Shown here one piece after another: positions 1 through 5,136 of a stretch of 5,136 nucleotides of DNA. Under the pieces are notes generated by a model that worked only from the letters and a program-made list of their open reading frames with translations, made no database searches and was not told the origin of the DNA. A program made the position numbers and the translations under genes. Origin of the DNA: Euryarchaeota archaeon UBA169 (lineage in GTDB: Archaea > Thermoplasmatota > Poseidoniia > MGIII > CG-Epi1); NCBI GenBank assembly GCA_002497685.1, contig DAEH01000024.1, positions 1 through 5,136 of the forward strand. The letters are read 5' to 3'. Within the stretch, counting starts at the first letter, position 1; each line of letters starts with the position of its first letter.

Positions 1-638
1 GAATGGGCATGCTCTAAAAAGTCTAAAGTATTACTGATGTATCCTAGATGGATAACGTCAGCTTTTTGGTTTATATTTCTACAATCATCGTTTAACACTT
101 CTACGTTATTAATATTATTTAATTCTAAGTTTTGTTTTAAATATTTTACTGAGTCTGGATTTTTATCTATTGAAAAGACTTTTGTATCTGGATAGCTTTT
201 TGCTAATTGAATAGTGAAATAGCCTATGCCTGCGAAATAATCGATGATTACTTTTGGGCTATTAAAATCGTAAAAATCACTAACATTTCCAGGACCATCT
301 AGTATAGATCTCCACCCAGTATTTCCTGGAGACCACATAGTTTTAGACAGATCCATTCTGTATTTTACTCCGTATTCAGTTATTTCAGTTTCAGTATCTT
401 CTCCAAATAGTATCTCAGTATTATCAGGTTTTCTCAATTCTCCATTAATTTTATTTTTTTGCAAAACAGTTTTTACTTTAAGATATTTGGCATATATTGG
501 AGCGACCTCAAGTCTTTCCACTCTATTCAATTCAGAAAAATCTACAATTGCAATATCGCCTATTTTTTTCCATTTCTTAGGTATTTTTAGTCTTAAATTT
601 TCTTTAACATTTAGTTTGATAGTCTCAAATGGGTTCAT
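1..638 (-). CDS. taw2: Taw2/Trm5-like tRNA-modifying SAM-dependent transferase (3' end cut off by window edge)
   Basis: This is the N-terminal 212 residues of a class I SAM-dependent enzyme of the Trm5/TYW2 family; the C-terminus lies beyond the left edge. Taw2 transfers the 3-amino-3-carboxypropyl group of SAM to the wyosine base next to the tRNA-Phe anticodon. Visible features are an N-terminal region with IGDIAIV (26-32), a YGVKYRMDLSK stretch (89-99), WSPGN (102-106), the SAM-binding loop DYFAGIGYFT (133-142), an acidic strand end SIDKNP (156-161) and LGY (198-200). The LGY matches the MGY-type motif I recall for Taw2 better than the NLP motif of Trm5 m1G37 methyltransferases. The segment after SPGN reads TGWR where the family usually has a Glu followed by basic residues, so it is diverged. 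The ATG at 638 overlaps the nfo stop as ATGA, implying cotranscription and translational coupling. Family assignment is firm; Taw2 rather than Trm5 or another paralogue is probable. Confidence 0.68.
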   Translation of the reverse strand, partial: MNPFETIKLNVKENLRLKIPKKWKKIGDIAIVDFSELNRVERLEVAPIYAKYLKVKTVLQKNKINGELRKPDNTEILFGEDTETEITEYGVKYRMDLSKTMWSPGNTGWRSILDGPGNVSDFYDFNSPKVIIDYFAGIGYFTIQLAKSYPDTKVFSIDKNPDSVKYLKQNLELNNINNVEVLNDDCRNINQKADVIHLGYISNTLDFLEHAH

Positions 639-1498
639 TTTTCAGCTAATTTTCTTAATGCAGTAATTTCAGGTTTCCACAATTCAGGCCCGCCTGGAGT
701 TTCTAAATATCCTGCTAAATGCTCTAATCTTTCCTCTTGCATGAATCTTTGGAAAGCGTCTCTTCCAATTTTACCCATGCCAATGTTATCATGCCTATCT
801 ACTCGGGATCCAACATCGCTTTTTGAATCGTTAAGATGTAAGGCCACTAAGTACTCCATACCTACGGTATCGCTAAAATTATCCCAAATGTTATCGAAAT
901 CGTTTCTCCAATCATAACCTGAGGCCCAAGCATGTTGTGTATCTATACAGACTCCAACTCTTTTTTTATCATCAATATGGTCCATTATGTGCTGAATCTC
1001 TTCAAATTTGATACCCACATTTGTACCTTGGCCTGCTGCATTTTCAATAACTAATTTAGATTTGTATCCTTTAGTTTCTTCTAATGTTGTGTTCATGTGC
1101 GCAGCAATACGTTCAAGAGACTCGTATCGAATATTTTTGTCATCTCTCATTGCCTTTTTGGGATGTGTATGCGATCCGGGGTGAAAATTTAGATAAGCTA
1201 CACCGAGTGCTTCACATCTATGATATTCTTCTAAAAATGCATTTTGAGCCCTCTTTCCTTTTGCTTCATCAGGTGATCCCATGTTTATCAAGTATGAATC
1301 ATGTATCATTAAAGGCCCTAATTCAGTTTTGGATAATGGTTCTTTAAAGGCGTTAATTTCTTCATCGGTAAGTGGCTTGGCAATCCATTGGCGTTGATTT
1401 TTACTGAACATTTGAAATGTATCTGCCCCTATTTCTAAAGCTGCAGGAATTGCATTATGCAAGCCTCCAGCAACACTAACATGTGCACCTAATCTCAT
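635..1498 (-). CDS. nfo: Endonuclease IV (AP endonuclease)
   Basis: Endonuclease IV cleaves the DNA backbone 5' of abasic sites and removes blocked 3' ends in base excision repair, using three zinc ions in a TIM-barrel fold. All nine metal ligands known from the E. coli enzyme can be placed: H66 (MIHDSY), H106 (NFHPGSH), E152 (IENAAGQG), D186 and H189 (CIDTQHAWASGYD), H221 (LHLNDSK), D234 and H236 (VDRHDN) and E266 (LETPGG). The N-terminal MRLGAHVSVAGG is the family signature and fixes the start at the ATG at 1498. At 287 residues it matches the roughly 285 residues of E. coli Nfo. No Shine-Dalgarno sequence is visible just upstream, which fits a leaderless transcript from the AT-rich element about 27 bases away. 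Its TGA stop overlaps the start of the downstream taw2-like gene. It should be catalytically intact. Confidence 0.97.
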   Translation of the reverse strand: MRLGAHVSVAGGLHNAIPAALEIGADTFQMFSKNQRQWIAKPLTDEEINAFKEPLSKTELGPLMIHDSYLINMGSPDEAKGKRAQNAFLEEYHRCEALGVAYLNFHPGSHTHPKKAMRDDKNIRYESLERIAAHMNTTLEETKGYKSKLVIENAAGQGTNVGIKFEEIQHIMDHIDDKKRVGVCIDTQHAWASGYDWRNDFDNIWDNFSDTVGMEYLVALHLNDSKSDVGSRVDRHDNIGMGKIGRDAFQRFMQEERLEHLAGYLETPGGPELWKPEITALRKLAEK

Positions 1499-1519
1499 TA
1501 CATGTGCATGAAGGCTACC

Positions 1520-1530
1520 TTAATAATAAC
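1520..1530 (-). promoter_or_regulatory. Candidate TATA box for nfo, possibly shared with NAD kinase
   Basis: The only AT-rich element in the 48-base divergent intergenic region reads TTATTATTAA on the minus strand. Its centre is about 27 bases upstream of the nfo ATG, the spacing expected between an archaeal TATA box and the start of a leaderless mRNA. Read on the plus strand (TTAATAATAA) it lies about 22 bases before the NAD kinase GTG, slightly too close for a leaderless start but close enough that it could serve both directions. The call rests on position and composition only. Confidence 0.4.
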
Positions 1531-1546
1531 TATTCGATAAGAGGTC

Positions 1547-2344
1547 GTGAAATTCTCCATTGTAGCTAATACCAAGCAAGAAAATATTAGAGAGATATTG
1601 AAGAAGGTCATTGGGTTTGTGGATGATTTTGAGCTAGATGTAGCTTCAGCTAAATTTCTAGGTTTAAGGGGAGTTGAAATAAAAGATTTGACCGGAGATG
1701 TAATTATTTCACTCGGAGGTGATGGGACGATATTACATATTTTGTCACAAATTAACAAACCTATTTTGGGAATTAATTTTGGAGGTGTAGGGTTTCTTAA
1801 TGAACTGGAACCTGATGATGATATTCTTACAGCTATTGACAATATATCTTCACTGAGATATTTTGAGGAGAAACTTCATCGAATAGATACTTATCTAAAT
1901 GATTTGAATGTCGGAACTGCAGTTAATGAGATAGTATTGCATACTTCAAGGGTCGCTAAAATTCAGGGGTTTGAGATATCTACTAATGGAAAATTAATTG
2001 ATAGTTTTAGAGGCGATGGTGTGATTATTGCTACGCCAACAGGTTCGACAAGTTATTCAATGTCGGTCGGAGCTCCAATAATATATCCTACAATGAAGTC
2101 GAACATTATAGTCCCAATTGCAGCATATAAATTAGGTTCGAGGCCACTTATCTTGCCTGCAAATTACGACATTACTGCAAAAATAACGGGACATCCAGAA
2201 GCAGTTATGGTAATAGATGGTAAAGAAGAGATTATCATAAATGGTAAAGATAAAATCGAATTTAAAGCTTCTAAGAGTCCTGCATCCCTAATAAGATTTA
2301 ACAAAAACTTTTTTGATAGATTGAGGAATAAGTTGAGGCTTTAA
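1547..2344 (+). CDS. nadK: NAD kinase
   Basis: NAD kinase phosphorylates NAD+ at the 2'-hydroxyl of its adenosine ribose to make NADP+, the cell's only de novo source of NADP(H). The 265 residues match the usual prokaryotic length. Diagnostic motifs are GGDGT at 57-61 with the catalytic Asp59, the NAD-binding Asn-Glu pair at 127-128 (NEIVLH), the glycine-rich GDGVIIATPTGSTSYS at 156-171, and SRPLILP at 198-204 followed by the IDGK turn at 223-226. The start is a GTG at 1547: an in-frame TAA at 1538-1540 rules out anything upstream, and MKFSIVAN is the expected first beta strand. A GAGG at 1541-1544 is only two bases from the GTG, too close for a normal Shine-Dalgarno, so a leaderless or non-canonical start is possible. 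The unrecognised gene at 2346 begins one base after its stop, forming an operon. Divergent from nfo. Confidence 0.96.
   Translation: MKFSIVANTKQENIREILKKVIGFVDDFELDVASAKFLGLRGVEIKDLTGDVIISLGGDGTILHILSQINKPILGINFGGVGFLNELEPDDDILTAIDNISSLRYFEEKLHRIDTYLNDLNVGTAVNEIVLHTSRVAKIQGFEISTNGKLIDSFRGDGVIIATPTGSTSYSMSVGAPIIYPTMKSNIIVPIAAYKLGSRPLILPANYDITAKITGHPEAVMVIDGKEEIIINGKDKIEFKASKSPASLIRFNKNFFDRLRNKLRL
2335..2338 (+). promoter_or_regulatory. Ribosome binding site for the 495-residue protein
   Basis: A GAGG (within TTGAGG) lies inside the last codons of NAD kinase, seven bases before the ATG at 2346. This is normal Shine-Dalgarno spacing and supports both that start codon and translation coupled to NAD kinase on one transcript. 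Confidence 0.55.
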
Positions 2345-2345
2345 T

Positions 2346-3833
2346 ATGAAGAAGAGAAAAGCAAGACTCCGAGGAACTAAGACTGCAGGCAAGTTTGAAC
2401 AGAAAAAACTACTAGAAAGAATGGAAGAAGTTCTTGAGAATCCGCGTCTTCTTCTTCCAAAGACAAACAAGAATGATATTGGGGGTAAAATATATGATAA
2501 AGTTCATGAAGACATGCTTATTGCAAAAGAGCAATACAAGAATCCTCCCTCTTTTATCTCAAGTATTTTTGGTAAGAAACCAAAAGATCCTCTTTCCAAG
2601 GCTTACGCCGCATCCTTGAGTATTTTAGATTCTGGCGCCCCAGTTATGGCTGTAGCTCGTTTCCCTCACGGTGAGGTTAATTACGTTATGCGAGGTTATG
2701 GTGTATCAAAAGAAAAGTTAATTGGTATACAAAATCATCATCATAGGCTTTGGTCCCGTTTCGCACATTTAGATTATGTTAAGAAATATAAACTTTTTAT
2801 ATATTCTTTAGAAAAAGGATTGGTCTGCACAGGTGATGTGCCTAAATATCCAAAAGAACTATGGGATGAAGTAACATCACGTTTGAAAATTGGCGACAAA
2901 CAGCTAAATTCCAATTGTTTGAAGATAAAGTGTAAATCTCTAAAAAATGAAGCCAATATTTCCAACCGAAAGATGAGGAAGTCTAAAGAAAATAGCTACA
3001 GTCATTTTCTGAAAGATCAAATCTCTGTAGATCCAGATTCAGATTTTGAGATTGATTTACTTACTTTTTTGTCTCCATTAGTTAGCGAGATAGATTCAGA
3101 GATCATTAAAGAATATCAAAAGGGTATGATAACCGATTCTAAATTCCTTGAAAATGCAATAGCTTTCCAAAAAGATTCAATAATTAATGGGGAATCTATT
3201 CCAGGACAGCATTTTGTCGTTGCTAATGAAATACTGGATAAAGGGGCATTGGTTTCCAAACTTTGTGTAAGTAAAATTGATGAAGCTATTGTTGAAGATT
3301 TACTAGCTGAATTTCCAGATTCGTTAATATTAGAACAAGGAACTTTAGCTTATTTTACTGAAAAACTTTGGGAAGATTATGGCAGTGCTTTGGCTAATAA
3401 AATATCTAATAATTCAGCAAATAGTTACAATGGTAATAATTCATTAGAAATACTAAGGAAATTATATGATCAAATTATCAAGGAAAGTTTGACTAGCGAT
3501 TATCCTCGTTTTTCCAGTTTAGGTGAAAGTTTAAAGATGTTAGATAAGGTAATCAAAATGGTTAAAATTGGTGAGAAGAATAAAGCTATAAAATACATTG
3601 ATGATTTTAATTCTAACAATAACATTACAAAATCTGTAAGTTGGGCAGTGCTTAATTGTCTGAACTCTACATCAAGTCGAGCTTGGAAATATGGTAAGGA
3701 AGAAAAATCATTAGGGGAAACTCTAAGCAAACAAATGCAATTATTATTGGATAGCACTCCTGAAAATTATAAAGAACGTTTTGAATCTATTTCTGAGTCA
3801 ATTGGCCTTGGAAATAAATTGGAAGTTATTTAA
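2346..3833 (+). CDS. Unrecognised 495-residue protein, coupled to NAD kinase
   Basis: I do not recognise this family and assign no function. It is probably cytoplasmic: no signal peptide or membrane segment is evident. The first 21 residues are strongly basic (10 Lys/Arg, beginning MKKRKARLRG), which could bind nucleic acid or ribosomes. A more ordered-looking segment spans about 82-165, with small and hydrophobic residues (SKAYAASLSILDSG, VMAVARF), a basic aromatic stretch with three consecutive His at 131-133 (NHHHRLWSRF) and LFIYSLEKGLVCTGD. A Lys/Ser/Asn-rich linker follows at about 197-225. The C-terminal half (about 230-495) looks mainly helical and is interrupted by an Asn/Ser-rich stretch at 354-366 (NNSANSYNGNNS). 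Five cysteines (161, 191, 196, 309, 438) form no clear zinc-binding set. The start is supported by GAGG seven bases upstream and by the one-base gap from the NAD kinase stop. A real gene is near certain from its length, spacing and lack of competing ORFs. Confidence 0.85.
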   Translation: MKKRKARLRGTKTAGKFEQKKLLERMEEVLENPRLLLPKTNKNDIGGKIYDKVHEDMLIAKEQYKNPPSFISSIFGKKPKDPLSKAYAASLSILDSGAPVMAVARFPHGEVNYVMRGYGVSKEKLIGIQNHHHRLWSRFAHLDYVKKYKLFIYSLEKGLVCTGDVPKYPKELWDEVTSRLKIGDKQLNSNCLKIKCKSLKNEANISNRKMRKSKENSYSHFLKDQISVDPDSDFEIDLLTFLSPLVSEIDSEIIKEYQKGMITDSKFLENAIAFQKDSIINGESIPGQHFVVANEILDKGALVSKLCVSKIDEAIVEDLLAEFPDSLILEQGTLAYFTEKLWEDYGSALANKISNNSANSYNGNNSLEILRKLYDQIIKESLTSDYPRFSSLGESLKMLDKVIKMVKIGEKNKAIKYIDDFNSNNNITKSVSWAVLNCLNSTSSRAWKYGKEEKSLGETLSKQMQLLLDSTPENYKERFESISESIGLGNKLEVI

Positions 3834-3834
3834 A
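3821..3834 (+). promoter_or_regulatory. Probable archaeal promoter (BRE plus TATA box) of tRNA-Val
   Basis: The string GGAAGTTATTTAAA combines a purine-rich BRE-like start (3821-3825) with a TATA-like TTATTTAAA (3826-3834). The TATA centre at about 3830 is 28 bases before the first base of the mature tRNA, the spacing expected for TBP/TFB-driven initiation at or just before the tRNA 5' end. It overlaps the final codons and TAA stop (3831-3833) of the preceding gene, so the tRNA probably has its own promoter rather than depending on the upstream operon. Not experimentally shown. Confidence 0.55.
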
Positions 3835-3857
3835 GAGGCATAAAGTCCGAAATAATA

Positions 3858-3934
3858 GGGTCCGTGGTCTAGTTGGTTATGACGTCGCCTTGACATGGCG
3901 GAGATCCCCGGTTCGAATCCGGGCGGACCCACCA
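3858..3934 (+). tRNA. tRNA-Val (anticodon GAC), CCA encoded
   Basis: A full cloverleaf can be folded. The acceptor stem 3858-3864 pairs perfectly with 3924-3930 (GGGTCCG with CGGACCC). The D arm has a three-pair stem (GTC 3867-3869 with GAC 3881-3883) and a loop containing the conserved GG at 3875-3876. The anticodon stem is 3885-3889 with 3897-3901, starting with a T-G pair. The loop TTGACAT (3890-3896) places GAC at 3892-3894, which reads the valine codons GUC and GUU. The variable loop is short (3902-3906). The T arm CCCGG-TTCGAAT-CCGGG is at 3907-3923. The discriminator is A3931, followed by encoded CCA at 3932-3934. No intron is present. G15 (3872) can form the Levitt pair with C48 (3906); G15 is where archaea place archaeosine. 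The gene has its own likely promoter and is convergent with aspS, 17 bases away. Confidence 0.97.
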
Positions 3935-3939
3935 CTTTT
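3935..3939 (+). terminator. Possible weak T-tract terminator after tRNA-Val
   Basis: Immediately after the encoded CCA comes CTTTT. Archaeal RNA polymerase can terminate at short T runs without a hairpin, but four Ts are the minimum, so this is a tentative call. Confidence 0.25.
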
Positions 3940-3951
3940 GATTACGTGTCT

Positions 3952-5136
3952 CTAAGGAGTCATTCTAGTTCTATCTCTAGGAAATAAAACACATTCTCTT
4001 ACATTTTTGGCTCCAGCAAAAGTCATTGCTAGCCTATCTAATCCTAAACCCCAACCTGCGTGCGGTGGCATTCCATATCTAAATGGATCTAAGTAATGAT
4101 TAAATCCTTCAGGATCAAGACCTTGCTCCTTTAATCTTTCACGAAGCATATTTACGTCATGAACTCTTTGGCCACCTGAAGTCATTTCAACTTCGTTAAA
4201 CATAAAATCAAATCCTCTACTATATTTTGGATCATCATCTGGTAGTATGTAGAAAGGTTTCAGAGATAATGGCCATTTTGTAATGAAATAAAATCCATTC
4301 ATTTGCTGAGCTATCTCTCTTGTTGCTTCCATTGATAAATCTTCACCCCATTCAACTTTACCGTTTGACATTTCTACTGCTTCATCGTATGTTATCCTTG
4401 GTAATGGCAGTTCAAGCTCAATTGGTTGCATTCCAAGCGTTTCAAGAGCCTCTGTCTCATTTGCTACAGCTTTGGCTGCACTATCGACCAATCTCTCCAT
4501 TACGCCCATAACTGCATCGTCGTCTGCAAAAGACATTTCAATATCTATTGAAATAAATTCATTCAAATGTCTTGGAGTATTATGTTCTTCAGCTCTAAAT
4601 GCAGGTCCAACTTCGTAGACTCTTTCCAATCCTCCACTCATCAGCATTTGTTTGTAAAGCTGAGGTGATTGAGCTAAGTAAGCGGTCTTATCAAAATATT
4701 TCATTTCAAATAATGAAGTTCCGCCTTCTGTTGCGGAGGCTATAATTTTAGGTGTTTGAACTTCTAGAAATTTTTCTTTCCTTAGATGTTCATGTACTGC
4801 CCCAGATACTGCAGCTCTAATTTGGAAATTCGCTGCAATTTCTTTTTTCCTTAAATCAAGATATCTAGCATTAAGCCTAGTTTCGATTTCACTTTCGATC
4901 TTGTCGATAACTCCTAATGGAAGGGGTGTTTCGGCCTCGTTCAAAATTTGCAAATCTTCAGGGAGCATTTCAACACCGCCCGGGGCTTCTTTGTTTTCCT
5001 TAACAATACCAGTGACCTGCACAACAGATTCTCGGTTTATGCTTGCCCATTCCTTGAAATTATCTCCTAATTTCTTTTTTAGAAGAGTTAACTGAATTAC
5101 ACCAGTAATATCTCTTAGTTGTAGGAAGGCTATTCC
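3952..5136 (-). CDS. aspS: Aspartyl-tRNA synthetase, archaeal type (N-terminus beyond window edge)
   Basis: This class IIb synthetase activates aspartate with ATP and charges tRNA-Asp. 394 residues are visible, ending at a TAG stop in the canonical FPRDRTRMTP. The first visible residues, GIAFLQLRDITGVIQLTL, are already inside the anticodon-binding OB-fold, so roughly 30-40 N-terminal residues are missing; the GTG at 5022 is internal and not the start. The OB-fold ends near residue 70 (NEAETPLPL). In the catalytic core are motif 1 (FLEVQTPKII, about 123-132), the flipping loop TEGGTSLF (136-143), the aspartate-binding QSPQLYK (156-162), motif 2 (FRAEEHNTPRHLNEF, 180-194), SGGQRVHD (320-327) and motif 3 (GWGLGLDRLAM, 361-371). 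The lack of a large bacterial GAD insertion and the overall sequence make it the archaeal/eukaryal form. Pro52 (visible numbering) sits where discriminating archaeal enzymes carry Lys, hinting at a non-discriminating enzyme that also charges tRNA-Asn. Confidence 0.96.
   Translation of the reverse strand, partial: GIAFLQLRDITGVIQLTLLKKKLGDNFKEWASINRESVVQVTGIVKENKEAPGGVEMLPEDLQILNEAETPLPLGVIDKIESEIETRLNARYLDLRKKEIAANFQIRAAVSGAVHEHLRKEKFLEVQTPKIIASATEGGTSLFEMKYFDKTAYLAQSPQLYKQMLMSGGLERVYEVGPAFRAEEHNTPRHLNEFISIDIEMSFADDDAVMGVMERLVDSAAKAVANETEALETLGMQPIELELPLPRITYDEAVEMSNGKVEWGEDLSMEATREIAQQMNGFYFITKWPLSLKPFYILPDDDPKYSRGFDFMFNEVEMTSGGQRVHDVNMLRERLKEQGLDPEGFNHYLDPFRYGMPPHAGWGLGLDRLAMTFAGAKNVRECVLFPRDRTRMTP

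Noticed and set aside
1084..1347. An 87-codon plus-strand ORF inside nfo.
   Set aside because: It is the antisense shadow of a gene with all its catalytic residues, has Cys/His/Leu-rich composition, and shows no start signal.
1502..1540. A 12-codon ORF (MCMKATLIITIR) in frame just ahead of NAD kinase, as a possible leader peptide.
   Set aside because: It has no ribosome binding site, lies over the probable promoter element, and shows no attenuator structure or codon bias. Its main value is that its TAA blocks any upstream NAD kinase start.
1498..1842. A 114-codon minus-strand ORF opposite the start of NAD kinase.
   Set aside because: It has a Ser/Pro/Ile-rich shadow composition and is antisense to the GGDGT-containing region of NAD kinase.
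3500..3757. An 85-codon minus-strand ORF within the 495-residue gene.
   Set aside because: It is an antisense shadow with no start signal and no recognisable motif.
3858..3951. The tRNA-Val 3' end as an integration attachment site for a mobile element.
   Set aside because: No integrase, no repeat of the tRNA 3' end elsewhere in the window, and housekeeping genes on both sides.
3952..5022. AspRS as a complete 356-residue protein starting at the GTG at 5022.
   Set aside because: The frame is open to the right edge and encodes typical AspRS OB-fold sequence (GIAFLQLRDITGV) upstream, so the gene is cut off by the window edge, not short.
1..5136. A CRISPR array, insertion sequence, toxin-antitoxin pair or defence cassette.
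   Set aside because: I saw no spaced direct repeats, transposase motifs or terminal inverted repeats, and the window is filled by housekeeping genes and one unrecognised protein.

Overview
The window is AT-rich DNA from an archaeon. The evidence is a partial aspartyl-tRNA synthetase of the archaeal/eukaryal type, a Trm5/Taw2-like tRNA-modification enzyme, a wyosine-type function typical of archaea and eukaryotes, and TATA-like promoter elements at archaeal spacing. The AT richness, tight packing, bacterial-length endonuclease IV and long unrecognised ORF would suit an uncultured marine euryarchaeal lineage such as Marine Group II or III. That placement is a guess; the window has no marker that settles it.

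Layout: (1) Bases 1-1498, minus strand, hold a two-gene operon: nfo (endonuclease IV, DNA repair) followed by a taw2-like gene cut off by the left edge. The two genes share a 4-base ATGA stop/start overlap. (2) Bases 1499-1546 are a 48-base divergent intergenic region with one AT-rich TATA-like element. (3) Bases 1547-3833, plus strand, hold a second two-gene operon: NAD kinase and, one base after its stop, an unrecognised 495-residue protein with its own ribosome binding site. (4) Bases 3858-3934 are a complete tRNA-Val(GAC) with encoded CCA. Its likely TATA box overlaps the stop codon of the preceding gene. (5) Bases 3952-5136, minus strand, hold aspS, convergent with the tRNA and cut off by the right edge before its N-terminus. 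No gene-free stretch exceeds 300 bases.

The genes are mostly housekeeping: tRNA modification, AP-site repair, NADP supply, tRNA and aminoacylation. I see no mobile element, CRISPR array, toxin-antitoxin pair or defence cassette, and no convincing undescribed multi-gene system. The points most worth a second look are a residue in AspRS that suggests relaxed tRNA specificity, a diverged motif in the Taw2-like enzyme, the unrecognised 495-residue protein coupled to NAD kinase, and the compact promoter arrangements.
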